From positions 1-64,000 of the forward strand of contig MCGO01000191.1 of assembly GCA_002104985.1 (NCBI GenBank): a DNA stretch of 64,000 bases, given 5' to 3'. The position numbers were made by a program, and so were the translations under genes. Under the pieces are notes generated by a model. That model had not been told where the DNA came from, made no database searches, and saw only the letters and a program-made list of their open reading frames with translations. This stretch comes from Rhizoclosmatium globosum. Taxonomy: Eukaryota; Chytridiomycota; Chytridiomycetes; Chytridiales; Chytriomycetaceae. Positions 12,009 to 23,753 of the stretch are shown piece after piece (position 1 is the first letter of the stretch; each line of letters starts with the position of its first letter).

Positions 12009-12651
12009 GTTTTTTTTGATATTTCTGAAGGGAAAGATCTGCGGAAAGCTGTCCAAATAGTGGCGAATTGTCAGTAGTGAATTTGGGCAATCCCTCTTCT
12101 GAATCACGTGAAAAAGAAAGAAATCACAGTTATTGGATGACTTGAATTCGCAATTTGCTTAGTATATGTGAAAGATGCATGTGTTTTCTTTCGTTTGGTG
12201 TCTCATTTTGCTAGATTCGTTTTTGGCAGCTATCTCGACATCCTGTTATGGTAACATGGAATTACAACAAATTCTAAGATTGTTTGTGGATGAACAGTCA
12301 CTTTCTGCTATGTAAGGCACTCTGAAATCAGATTTAACGTCTTCAGAAGGGAGCGAATCAACTAACACGGTACCAATTGTCTCGGCAATCCCAAACAAAG
12401 GCGATTCCAAGGTCTTTGCAACAAACAAAGGGCAATCCCAGCGTCAATGGAGCCGGTTAAAAAACAACAAAGGTGTTCTTGGACAAAAGGTTCATTGAAA
12501 GAAACAAATGCGTGAGGACAACGTTCCAAATGGATATAAATGAAAGAATTGTATTATTTTAATATATCAACGAATTATCTGCAATAATTACTCAGTGTCG
12601 TACGCACTTGGTGAATCATTCAAAGATGATTCACCCATTCGCGTACAAAGT
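12009..12651. other. Intergenic, no gene seen
   Basis: About 640 bp between the start of the coiled-coil gene and the 3' end of the bZIP gene. It holds the promoter of the former on its left and a hairpin on its right (reported separately). An 8-nt T run at 12008-12015 lies directly upstream of the coiled-coil gene's ATG. Confidence 0.4.
12600..12646 (-). repeat. Nested inverted repeat in the bZIP 3' region
   Basis: GTGAATCAT (12611-12619) and its exact complement ATGATTCAC (12626-12634) face each other across 6 nt. They are enclosed by GTACGC (12600-12605) and GCGTAC (12641-12646). The structure begins 6 nt past the bZIP stop codon, so the transcript would fold into a 15-bp two-part hairpin at the start of its 3' UTR. 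Confidence 0.6.
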
Positions 12652-13971
12652 TCATATAACTGATGCTAGACCAACATAAGTTAGATACTCCGTATTATTA
12701 AAGAGGTGAAAAGCAAAACAAACCATTTCCTTCTGATTCACAGTCCATGCAACGTCCATCGCTTGAGTCAATTTCGTCCGATCATCCAATTTATCACCAC
12801 AAAGCTCTTCCAGCTTTACTAAATGCTGAAACACTTGCACGAAACTTTGTTTATCGAGCTCGTTCACGGCCAACGCCCAGAAATGACAGAGCTCATCAAT
12901 CATGGCTGATTTTGTTGTAAACGAAGGAATGATGATGAGATTTGATTTCAAGATTGCTAGTCGGCGCTGTAGGTCTAATGGGAGAGTGGAAAAGTCGATA
13001 GGTCGAGGCGGGAGGTGTAGATTAGGGAAGTAAGGTTTACAGAGCTCGAGGACGTGTTGCTAATACATAGTTGTACATCAGAAATTTGACAAACTGGTAA
13101 ACGCATGGTAATGATTCCGGCTTACATATTCTGATTGGTTGTGCATTCCAAAAAGTGCACTTAGTTCACCCATTCGAACTCTGTCCATGACCGAGCATTG
13201 ATTAAACAGAGTGAAATAGGTATCGGAGATCTCAAGTAAGATTCGTTTCGCTTTGGTAGGATCTGTTTCACTCTCTAATTTAAGCTGTTGCATGGATTGT
13301 TTCATTTAGAGGCGAAAATTCCATCAAACAACACTCACATTAAAGAGTTCATTGAGTTTATCAATGAGTGGAGAATCGTGGATTGATGGAAGGGACTTCA
13401 TTTCCGTTCGAATGTATTCAAATAGTTTTACGAGCTCTTCTTTCACGATAGGTGCCGCTGTACTGACAGCAGGAGTTTGAAGACTATCAAAGAATGCGTC
13501 CAGTGAGTTTGGCAGAAAAGAAGCAACTGAGTGGGCCACTGTAAGCCGATCACATTCCTGTCTGAGGTGCAGTAACTGACTTTCAAGCGACGAGATCTGA
13601 TTCGATGAAATAGAATTCTTGAGACGCTCCATGGCACAGTTTGAGCATGGCAATCCAGAGATTGGAATGTTTTGCAGGACGCCTTGAGTTCCAACGACCT
13701 GAGTTTCGAGGATTGTGCACTTCAATTCCAGTTCAGCGATTCTTTGTTTGAGTTGGAGGACCTCCTTGTTCTCTTCTGTGAGGTGCTTTACTTGGTCCTC
13801 GAGGTCCTTGAGATACTTTGCCTTGCGTTCGCGGTGCAGGCGCTGTGAATCTCTCAGTTGCATTGCCCGTTTCGATGCGGGTTCCTGTGAGCTACGCTTG
13901 CGACCTTTTCCGCTGTTGGGATTGTAGGGCTGTGAAGTGGCAGCAGGCGATGCGGATGAACGGTCGCTCAT
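12652..13971 (-). CDS. bZIP transcription factor with atypical basic region
   Basis: Three exons: about 13971-13337, 13292-13127 and 13061-12652, with GTGAGT and GTAAGC donors. Residues about 25-75 form a Yap-like bZIP: a basic region ending in HRERKAKYLKDLEDQVKHL followed by leucine-zipper heptads. Aligned to Yap/AP-1 basic regions, the otherwise invariant Asn of the N-x7-R signature falls on a Leu (sequence Q-L-R-D-S-Q-R). This should change DNA recognition. A CSNC motif sits near residue 108. The long helical C-terminal half (TFTL-type helices, about 250 residues) has no domain I can name; similar bZIP proteins with long helical tails occur in chytrids. Transcribed divergently from the FOCAD-like gene, with 280 bp between the starts. 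Confidence 0.75.
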
Positions 13972-14251
13972 TTGTTGATAGTTTGTTGTGTGGGTTACTT
14001 GCTGGGGAAAACCAGCCCCATTCCCTTACTTCACAGTTTCGAACTCAGAAAAGCCCCAAATGGCTCAAATGAACCTGCACAAAATTAAGGTGAGTGCATT
14101 GCTTGGAAACATACCGCATTCGTGGCTGGGAAGATGATCTGACACCCATGTTAGCTGTGTCTTGTAAAACTGGCCTTATTCGTTCCCAATTAATAAAGAA
14201 AAACTCTTCTTCTTCTTCATTATTTTATTATATTTTATTTTATTTTCAGTG
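13972..14251. promoter_or_regulatory. Divergent promoter between bZIP and FOCAD-like genes
   Basis: 280 bp separate the two ATG codons. The right end is a TTTTA/TATTT-rich tract (14215-14246) ending in TTTTCAG just 3 nt before the ATG at 14252, which looks like a 3' splice site; a leader intron for the FOCAD-like gene is possible. Confidence 0.45.
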
Positions 14252-17200
14252 ATGAGTGACACAACCAAACAGGCACTTCGATCAATTGAGTCCGGGCATC
14301 GCAGCCTCGCCAGCCAAGGCATTGACGCGCTTGTGTCCGAGATTGAGCAGCGATCGCAGCCGAATTCAGTGGCTGAATCCGGGCTGTGGACGGCGGCCTC
14401 AACGCCAAACAGAAGTGCGAGTGCGGCCTTGAAGGGCCTTGTGCGCATCGCAACAACTTCTTCATCTTCGTCAACAAAAAACAACAACAATTCAGTGAAT
14501 CCAATTGCGCGTCTCGTGTCGCTGCTTCCTGCCGCCGGTCCCGCATCAGCACTCGCAACGCTGCTTTCGAGGGCAAAGGCGACAACGTACTCGCTCAAGA
14601 CCCACCCGCTTATCGATGCCGACATGAACGATGTCCTGTCGCACTTGGCCTGGGACGCTCTCTCGCTGAAGCAGCACACGCCCCTTCTGCGACATGTCCT
14701 CCTCAATCCCACTCGTGGCGCGTCCTCAGATGCCGCCCATCTCATCAACGAGCTGATGCATGTCCTCGATGAGTCTCCAGACGTTGCTTCCGTGCTTCCC
14801 GACATTCTGCTCGAGGTTGTTGCCTCATCGCCTGCCCTCAAAGACTGTCCACTTGATCTCGATATGTTCGCCATCCTAGACGGCCTGTCGCGCCATTTCA
14901 ATGAATTCTCTCATGAAACTCAATCGAATATGATTCTGGCGGCTTTGTCTCTTGTCTCCGATTTGAGCTCATCCTCATCAGTCTCTCTTTATCGCCCATT
15001 ACGTCTCTTAGACCGTTTACTCGTCCAAACCGCTGTATCAGATGCATTTATTTGTATCATTTCCGTGTTTGCGTGCCAGTTGCTTCTGGATTCAACGGAT
15101 CTTGATAAAGAACGTCTGTTGATTTTGAATCTGCTCCAACGAATGCTGGGCTCCCTGAAACAGTTAGAGTGCGTTGAATTGGCGCATAATGTTATTGCAT
15201 GCAGTGTGTATCCTCTTACATGCGTCATTTCGGAAGTATCAAACAAAGCAAACCCAACTCTACGACGAACTGCCTTTGAAGTTCTAGCAGAAGTCACGTC
15301 ACTTCTCACGTTTTCTGCGAAAGCAAGCAATACTTCCATTAACACTCATATCGATGATATGACAGCGGAACTCGCTTTACTGACAAAACGTAATCCTGGA
15401 TCTCTTGGACCTCTCTTTGCAAACGTATCCACATTTATCACAGCCACACTCGGCATTCACTTATCCATATACTTCTCCGCATCTCAATCTGTCTATGCAC
15501 CCCTTCTCCTTACTTCCTTCCTCTTCCACACATCAGAACCTACCTGTCTCTCGGCAATCTCACTCCTAGAATCCCTCATCACAACAACATCACCAATAAC
15601 TCCATCTACACCCACTTCCCCAACAACGATCCAATCGAAACTCGCCCTCTCCCTCCTCCCGACAACTTTATACCTCCTCAAAACTTCACCCTCCGCTGAA
15701 GTTCAACATAAGCTGTTGACATCGTTTCTCCCTTCTCTTGTCCGGAACCATTCTGACGCACACGTTACGACTGCCGTCCTTCGTGTTATCACAACGTTTT
15801 TGGGAACCCTTACAGCTCCATCAGTAAACACAGCCTCGCCGGTAGATACAACACCCGCTTTGACTTCAACCGCGATCCGCGTGCTTGTTGAAGTGTGGAA
15901 GGTACAGCCGAGAGTTTGGGGACACTTGAAGAATGTGTTGGCTGGTTGGGTTGTAAGGAAACGGAATCGAAGTGTTGCGTTGAAGAGGTTTGGGAAGAGG
16001 GGAGATGATGTTGGTGGGGATGGGATTGATGTTGAGGTTGCTATTTCTGCTGCAATTCAGTTGAGTTTTGTTGTTGGTATGGTTTTTTGTGTGGTTGAAG
16101 CTAACTTAAATGGGGTTTTAGTGAAATTTGTTCGTTAAAGGCACGTGAATGTGGAGAAGATTTGTTACCGATTGCTTTGTCTTTGTTGGAGATGGGTGGA
16201 GAGATGTTGGTGTTTACGAGGTCGCTTGCTCTTGAGACCGTGAATCTTTGTATTGATGCGGATATTACCGATCCTCGCGCTAGTATGTCTTGTGTTTTGT
16301 TTAATACGCTTGCTAATTTTATATTAAGTTTACAACGTCCACCATTCTGCTTACATTAAGGCTTTGCGAACAACTCCATCCGTTCCTCCAATTCTGTGGC
16401 TTCGGATCTGCAAATACTTTTCACTTGTGCCCAAGAAAACAGAAGACACCGAAGCATATCAAACCTTTCACACAGAAATCCTTACAGTCCACCTCCTCCC
16501 CATGCTTGCAACCACAACTCTTCCACCCGAAGTCCGTTCCGCGGCATACACTGCGCTATCCTCTTTCTCTCCTCCAGATTTGTACCCATACCTCCCCGAA
16601 CCCCCCGAATACATTCCAACCCTCCTAACCGAACCTTCAACTGGAACATCTGCCCTAATCACAAGCCTTCTCACCCACGAAATAAGCAACATGCGTCGTG
16701 CAGTCTTCAAAGCCATTGCAACAGACATGGGCGTGAACCGCACCGTTCTTTCCAGCGACACCGAGACTGAACGTGAATTGAGTAAAGCAAAACGCGTTTT
16801 GAAGGATGTTGGTGGTGATATTCGTGAAAAGTGGAGTTTGGGGAAGGGCGCTGCGGCGGTACGTGGCGGGATGTCTGCTGCTGTGCTGTATCTTCCTGTA
16901 GGACTCCTTCCCGATGACTTGAAAAGTACTGTTGTGGATATGTCTGCACCGTTTGCGAGGACGAGTTTGTATAAGGACCTTGTGAACGGGTTACGTGATG
17001 TGTCCATCTCTGATCACGCTGTGATTCGTGTTGAGGCGTGTTCTGTGTGGGTTTCGTTTTGGACTGCGAGGTTCCGTGCTGTTGGTGGGGACGATCGACC
17101 AAAGAAGGTGGATTGGTTGTTTACGAGCGCGCTTGAGGAGTTGGAGAAGCGGTTGAAGGAGGCGCGGCAGCCTGGATCTTGTGCGACGCTTTTGTGTTCG

Positions 17201-19959
17201 TTGGCGGGACTTGTTTCGGCTGGGGTTGTGTTGGGGATTCCGGCTGCATCGGAGCAAGTTACACGTGTGATCAAGTTGCTGCAAAGTGGGTATGCGAGGC
17301 CGTATGACGGCACTGAAGCAAGTGATCTTCAGAAGAGCGATGAAGTACAGTTTGCAGTGTGCATGTCGCTTTCGCAGCTGTCAAAGCTTGTGGGCCCCAC
17401 AGACGAGTCATCATTCGAAATTGTGATTTCGCAACTAAAAAGTGAATTGGAGAATGCAACGAGTGATGATGCGCAGAGTGGGTTTGCGGCTGGGTTTGGA
17501 CTTGTGGTTGTGTTACACACTTTGGTTCAGTCCGCGTCACCCATCACACATTTGATTCAACGAGTTTTTGCAATTGTTAAAAGCGTATTGTTGGATCCTT
17601 CTACTGTGTTTTCTGTAGCATTTGTCGGGGTGTCGATGGGAATTGCGAACTTCTTGCGAGATGTTAAAGAATACTTTGATGGAGAAGGAGCGGCTGAGGA
17701 ATTACATGTATGCTTACGAAAATGTGTGGAGCGTTTTATGGTGACTGTTGGGAACGTTGATGTTGGAACAGTTAGTGGAGATTGTTGGGTGATTTCTGGC
17801 GTGCTTCAATTCTGCCCCACTATAATCGGTGATGATGACGAACAACTGAAGGTAATTCAAGCTTTAGGCGGCTTAGTAGAAAGGTCTGAGAGTGAGGTAA
17901 GTGTCTATTGTGACGATCGAATGTTTTCTAACAATCAATTAGCCCAACCTTTTGACTCTCTCTAATATTGCGTACAATCGTGTTTTAGTATCTCGTCAAT
18001 CGACCCAGGAAATATATGACATCCTGGAAGCAACTCTACAGCGATTGTCGAAATCTAGCTACCCATCACCCACACGAGTTGCAGCTGCGTTGAGTCTCAC
18101 TCCTCTTCTCGGTATTGACTCGTCCACATCTATCTTCACGGACGCTTTGGTTTTCAGAAAAACCGTCGAAACTCTTCACTCAGTCTATCAGTCATCGCTT
18201 GAACCCAAAGTCTCGAGAATTCTTGGTTGGGTTCTCGGAAAGACATTTGCGGCTTTTGAAACGTTTTATGACTCTGAAGCTGTTACCCAGTTGGATGCTT
18301 TGTTGCAGATTAGCAATGGTGGGACAAGTTTTGCTCAGTCTCGAAGAAAAGATCCTGTTGATTACAGGCGATTGAACGCAGGATCTAGTTTCTTGCGAGC
18401 TGTATTTGATTCTCTTTCTGGTCTCTGCTCCAACGGCACAATTGAGGAAAAAGACTACCCTGCTGCCGAAATGTTGATGACGGGGTTGGTTGCTATTTCG
18501 GAGGGCCCAAAGGCGTTGGGTTTACCTATCGTAAATTGGACAAAAGTCTTGAACGCATGTACAGACAGCAAGTCTCAAGACTTGAAACGTCTCGCATTCG
18601 AATTGGCATCTGTACATTCTTCACACGTTTCCGCAAAGAGTTTGGTAGACTATTTTGTGTCCAAGCTGGGATCCTTTGCTGAGCTTCGGGCTGTCAAGAA
18701 AATGGCGTTTGGTGAGGAGGGGGTAGGGAAACTGTTGGAACTGAGTGGTCTTTGTCAACGAGGAGAGCAAAAGCAACATCCTGACGATGATGAAAGTCGA
18801 GGCATGAGCATAACAGTAGCTCCAAGTAAGGTTCTTGAGATTGTTCAAGCTTTGGTATATTATGTATACTTTGAAGGGGGTGAAGGAACAACAAAGAACA
18901 AGGTTTGCGGTTTATTATCGTTTATGGAAGTTACTTACATCTTTTTTTGTAGATTCAACTTGCTGAAGTGATTCACAAATCTCTTTCTCAAACCTGCGAT
19001 GGAGTCCCCGAATCGCTTTTGAAACTCAAAATCGAGATTATCGGCCTACTTTGTGACGGTTTCAATGCTATCTTTCCATATCCAGACACGGCAGACAAAG
19101 TCCTTGTTGTCCGAAGACTGACTCATACACTGCTTACGACGCAGACACAAGAATCGACTGCGTCACTGAATTCCATCTTGCTGCCAGACACTTGGTCCCC
19201 GAAACACATTTGGGCTCTACTCCACGCGCTTGAATTCGGAGACCAAGAAGCTCCTTGGGTTATATCTCAAATCAACAAACAGTTTGTGAATCGAGATCAT
19301 TTGATAGTCAGGATTCTTCAGTACGTCGTTTCTGCGCCAGAAACACAATTACAAGGACCAACTTCTTGTCTTGTAGCTGTGATGACCTACTTACGATCTG
19401 TTTCTCTCAAATTCCAGAGTGTGGAGAGAACCCACGAAGAAATTGTCGCATTTAAAGTGACTTGGGTTGTTCGCTATCTCGATGTCTTGATTATTGCGTG
19501 TGCAGCAGAAAATGGGGAGGGTGTTGACTTTGGATGGGGGCGATGTTTGTCTGGCGGTTTATTGGCTCTTGGAATCGATGAAGGATTGAGAATGGAGCAA
19601 ACTGAGTTGTTTGGAGTTTCCGATGCAGAATGGTCTGTCGTGGAAACAAGAATCAACTCTGTTTTGATCAATCTCCTGGTTGGGCAGTCTGACAAGAGAA
19701 TCACTTCCTTGAGAACACAGGTAACTGCGTCATCGCGTTGTTTTAAAGATATGCGTTTAACCTGCTGTAACAGGTTATTAAACGGCTATTACGGCTGCTT
19801 GAATGTTGCACTACTGAGGAGAAAAAGGAAAAGAAACCAAAGGATCCTCGTGTTTTGATTTCCACCCTTACATTTGGCTCCATTAGAGATTTGCTGTTAC
19901 GTCTTCGGGACTTTGATGAGGTTGCTGACAATTGGATTGAAGTTGTAGGCGAGATCTAG
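14252..19959 (+). CDS. FOCAD/RST1-like large alpha-helical repeat protein
   Basis: Six exons join into one frame of about 1,816 codons: 14252-16059, 16122-16282, 16329-17896, 17943-18902, 18953-19720, 19774-19959. The protein is almost all amphipathic helices of HEAT/ARM type with no catalytic motif. Its length matches human focadhesin (1,801 residues). The N-terminus (an L-W-T-A-A with repeated helical pairs) and the mid-region G-x-x-M-G-I-A-N-F-L-R-D-V-K helix suggest the FOCAD/RST1 family. That family bridges the cytoplasmic exosome and SKI complex in plants and acts in adhesion and SKI stability in animals. Intron 1 uses the unusual donor GTTGAG; without it the frame would hit a stop. The start is the ATG at 14252; the region before it is AT-rich. 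Family assignment rests on layout and length, so it is tentative. Confidence 0.6.
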
Positions 19960-20045
19960 TTGGTTTGGTGGTAATAAACGGCACGCGCTTCCCCGCAAAA
20001 ACGTTGTTCAAATTGATCACCGTTGACTTGCAACTTGCTTATCTC

Positions 20046-22205
20046 ATGTTAGGCCCACCTCCTGCTCCATTAGAAAGATTCGAGTAAGTATCTACTCCTA
20101 GAATCACTTTGGACCGGAAGTAGATCTGATCGCAACAGTGAGCCAAGTGAATGTATCGCTCAAAGCTGCACACCGATCAAAGCTTCCGATCAGTTGGTGA
20201 ATTCACTAACCACTGCCTTTTAATTTAAAGAGTTGTCGGTCGAGGAGACAACTGGCGAGCTTCTGACAACGCAATCGTTGTTGATGCGGGATGGAACACC
20301 GACTCCACATTGGACTGCGCCGTGTTGCTCTCAACCTCCTCCAAACTTAAGTCTGTTCGTATTCAGGCGGAATTCAGAGCCTACGTTGAAACCCGTTGGG
20401 AAGGCCTGAGCACATTGGCAACAAAACCTGCAGGACCAGATTACAAACCCCAGCTCAGCGGAAGAGTGTTCCAACAGCTTGTTCAGGTTGTTTATGATAG
20501 CAAGGATCCGATCGAACCTCCGGCTGTAAGTTGTTGCAATGTTTGGAGTATCTGCATGCGCCTTCAATTTAACCCAACCTTCCCCGAACATAGAGTGGAA
20601 AGGCATTACTCTATCCATTCAGATTCAACTTACCACAGAATAATATGCCTCCTACTTTCGATTCGATCGGGTAAGTGTTTTGACAGCTTTGTGATATCGA
20701 TGGGCTTACTCATGCTGATTTAGAGGAACTGTACACTACTACATCAAATGCTCAATCTTGTTCTCGGAGACATTTAAGCTTCTTAAAACAAACTATGAGA
20801 TTGAGGTGCCTGTAATTGTGGGAATGCCGGAAGCTGCCAAAGTGAAGCTCCTGCAAGCCCCATCACAGCTTTTGCATCCGTTTGAGCCTTCTGATGAGAA
20901 AGTTGGGTGTACTGTACAGATGCCTCGCCGTATCGTACAGATGGGTGATACGATGGAGGTCAATATTGCCATTACATCTACTCCAGGCGATGCAAGGTAA
21001 GACCCTATATTTCACTTTTATTCCCACTAATTCTGTTAATACTAGAATTCGTTCTCTTGCTGTGTCTCTTCGTACCAGTTTGCGTTTTCTTACAAACCAA
21101 CAACATCTCACTCAAGCGCGTGGCGCACAAGCCCCTGTTGCTCGCCCTCTTTGTGAACTAAATGAATCCTTTAATTTGGTGAAAGTAGGGGGAGAGGATG
21201 GTGTGAGACAGATTGTGCGTCAAATTCCAATTTACGTTGATCCAACTATTGCTCAAGTCTCGTTTGAGAGTCCTTTGATTTCCGTCAAGACGATTTTCCG
21301 TTTGCAGATTATTTTGGATGACAGTGAAACACCGAATATTTCGTACGAAGTAAGTTAGGCTGTTTTTTAAGAAGATATTGACAAACGTAACAGGTCCCAG
21401 TTGTTGTCCTGCCTCGAATTAAAGATGGAACTGAGTTTGAAAGAGCTCCAATTTTGCAGCGATCCAAATCGCAGGGGAATGTCCGTATGAACCGAATTTC
21501 GGATGTCCGTCCTAGAAGAAACGACAGTCTCTCAGCGAAGTCATACCAAGCCCGTGTAAACTCTGAATCCCAACGAATGAAACGGACTGGAAGTAACCCA
21601 TCTATGACTGGACCACTATCCGCTGGCTCGGAGACGAATATTCCAATTCCGCCAGTCCCAAGCGTCCAACGTGGACGCATTGCAGGGGACTGGAATATGA
21701 GTCCAGTGTCATCATCGTTCGCGCCTTCTGGCCCCACATTTACTCCTTCCAGCCCAACGTTTTCGCCCTATGCCCCCAGTTCACGCCGCCTCCTCACGCT
21801 TTTGTGCAACCGGAGGCACAGTCCATACCATCGAGCCCCTCGCGTACATATTTAGATTTCCAAGGACCATCCACTTATGCGAATCAAGAACCGCTGATGG
21901 TCCAACGGACTATGACAACCAGCGTTATTCCGGGCCCACGCCCACGCACCGGTACAATTTCTGGAACGCAAATGCAGCAAACTGCTTCAGGGAATGGCTA
22001 TTCGCCACAACTTGCGCCTCAAGGGTACGAATTTTCACCCGTGATTGGAGTTCTTGACGATCCAACTGTGAACGGCCAGCCCGTGGATATGGCCCAGAGA
22101 GTACAGATTCATCGCCCAGTTGATAGAAGAAGAAAGGAAGAGGGAGAGCGATTTGGGTACTTGATGAATGAGTTGGAAAGTATGGATCGCGCTCTGGGTC
22201 GTTGA
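20046..22205 (+). CDS. Arrestin-SAM family copy 1, SAM domain lost
   Basis: First gene of the array. The tiny exon 1 (20046-20083) encodes 12 codons ending ...LERF, then a phase-2 GTAAGT intron, then VVGRGDNW, the first arrestin strand. The arrestin N part (AGWNTDSTLD, VRIQAEFRAYVETRWEG, VVYDS) spans 20231 to about 20830, the C part (K-V-G-C-T-V-Q-M-P-R-R-I, TSTPGDAR, I-S-V-K-T-I-F-R-L-Q-I-I-L) about 20880 to 21410. A Ser/Pro-rich linker and a short helix (L-M-N-E-L-E-S-M-D) follow, and the gene stops where its sisters continue into SAM. The linker changes frame at a C5 run (21773-21777). One more C would join ...FSPYAPP to QFTPPPHAF; otherwise the protein ends at 21855. Family role: alpha-arrestins are cytoplasmic cargo adaptors for membrane protein endocytosis. 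Confidence 0.8.
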
Positions 22206-22330
22206 GATTTGGAAGGGAAGAGGAAGAACGAGGAGACTGTGGATTATTCGGTGCTTTTACTCATTATTTAGTCGTTATATTTTCGATACATTCTTTAATC
22301 TCTTTATCAATTATTCAGTTTGTTTGAACG

Positions 22331-23052
22331 ATGGTTCTCCTCAACACAACACCGGCAATGGCTGTCGCAGCACAAACAGCATTTAAGCGACTACAAAGCG
22401 ATAAGTCAACATCCAGCAGCACAGACGAGGCAGGGCTCACAGCACTGCGGCAGTGGATCAACGACGCAACTGACACAGCTCTTCCGCCGATGAGTCACGT
22501 TGCAGCCGTGGCCGCACACCGCCTCGCCGCTGATGACAAATCATTTGGCGAGTTTGTTCGTGGCGCTGGGCTTGTTCTCGCTCCGCCGCCGCCGCGCCAG
22601 AAAGTGCGTAATGTTTTGACGCCCGAAAACGTTGACTAATCAGCGACCAGTCAGACCAGCTGAAACAACTGCTGCGTGATGCCGAAGTGAAGGCTGAAAA
22701 CTTGGAGTACGCGCGAATGACGGACGACTTGGTTCCAAAGCATTCAATGTCTCAACTCACTCGTCAGGAAAAGTTCGAATTCAATGCTACAATAGGAATG
22801 TTTAGTGGGATTCTTAATGTATTATTATCTATGGTTGCTGTCTTTGTTGCTGTGATGTGGGTTGGAGACACTGTCACGCGCGATGTTGGAATGGTATTGC
22901 CACCCTTTCTTTTCCCTCTTCATCTAATTGCTGTCGTTCAGAAAACTTTGCTAGCTCTGTTTTTCGCGTTTGTAGTTGGAATAGCGGAAGGCTGGTTCTT
23001 TTCAAGGGATTGGCTCTTCGAAGATGCACAGGTCAAAAAACCAATAATTTAA
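22331..23052 (+). CDS. Vma12/TMEM199-like V-ATPase assembly factor
   Basis: Two exons: 22331 to about 22603 and 22649 to 23052, with a GTGCGT donor. The C-terminal half has the Vma12 pattern: a Y-A-R-M-T-D-D-L motif shortly before two long hydrophobic segments (about 22800-22865 and 22885-22985) separated by a short lumenal loop. In yeast Vma12 sits in the ER membrane with Vma22 and Vma21 and assembles the V0 sector of the vacuolar proton pump. The N-terminal Ala-rich helical region is cytoplasmic in that family. The gene lies between arrestin copies 1 and 2 with no functional link visible, so it was probably caught inside the array by duplication of its neighbours. Confidence 0.7.
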
Positions 23053-23753
23053 ATAAACTCTCTCAGCAAAGAAAACCTGGAATGAAAATCAAATCCCTGA
23101 TTTCCAATACTTCCTGAATTTCTCATTGGAATTAGGTACTGTATTTCTCCAGAATGAAGCAACTAAAAAGAAAATGAAACCACTTCCTCCAAAACCCCCA
23201 TTCCATCGTCGAAACGGCAGTAATAGAAGCCAAGTGGTTGTCAAACGACCCACCCGGCTCCAAATATACTACCACCAGTATTAAAAAATAAAACTACGAA
23301 ACTCGATAACCTTCAACCAAAACCAACAGCACACACTCCATTCATGCTTGTCTAGAAGCTTTTTTTTTGTTGCTTGAGAAAGTGAACGAATGTTGGTTTG
23401 AGGCGCAGTGTTGGAATGACATTCAGTGGGAGTAGAGAGCAGACTCGGAGCGAAGGTCTCTTGGAAGGTTCCAGGAGAGAATGGGGCCATCTTGTCTTGG
23501 AGTCCGAGACTTGGAGTTTGGTCGGCAGACCAAGAAGAGAGCTTTTTGGTTCGAGAAAAAAGGAACGCGCGAATATTTATACCTCTTGGTGGCGAAGAGT
23601 CAAAACAAACAAGAGTCATTTGGACACTGTGACTATGTGGTTAAGTTTTGTGAAGAAAAAAGGAATAGAGAGGTACTTTCTTCATTTTGGAAATTCTCTG
23701 TATATATATTGGTTTGAAATCATTGGAAATCAGCCAAGGAGATTTACCCAAAA
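23053..23753. promoter_or_regulatory. Intergenic with TATA-like element before the DUF1295 gene
   Basis: 700 bp without a convincing gene; ORFs here are short and of chance composition. A TATATATAT run (about 23701-23709) lies roughly 45 bp upstream of the ATG at 23754 and is a likely TATA box. A T9 run sits at about 23361-23369. Confidence 0.4.

Noticed and set aside
14249..14251. GTG start for the FOCAD-like gene
   Set aside because: An ATG follows directly at 14252; fungi rarely start at GTG.
22331..22639. Possible missing SAM exon of arrestin copy 1
   Set aside because: The reading frames encode the Ala-rich N-terminus of the Vma12-like gene, with its own start and splice sites; no SAM pattern is present.
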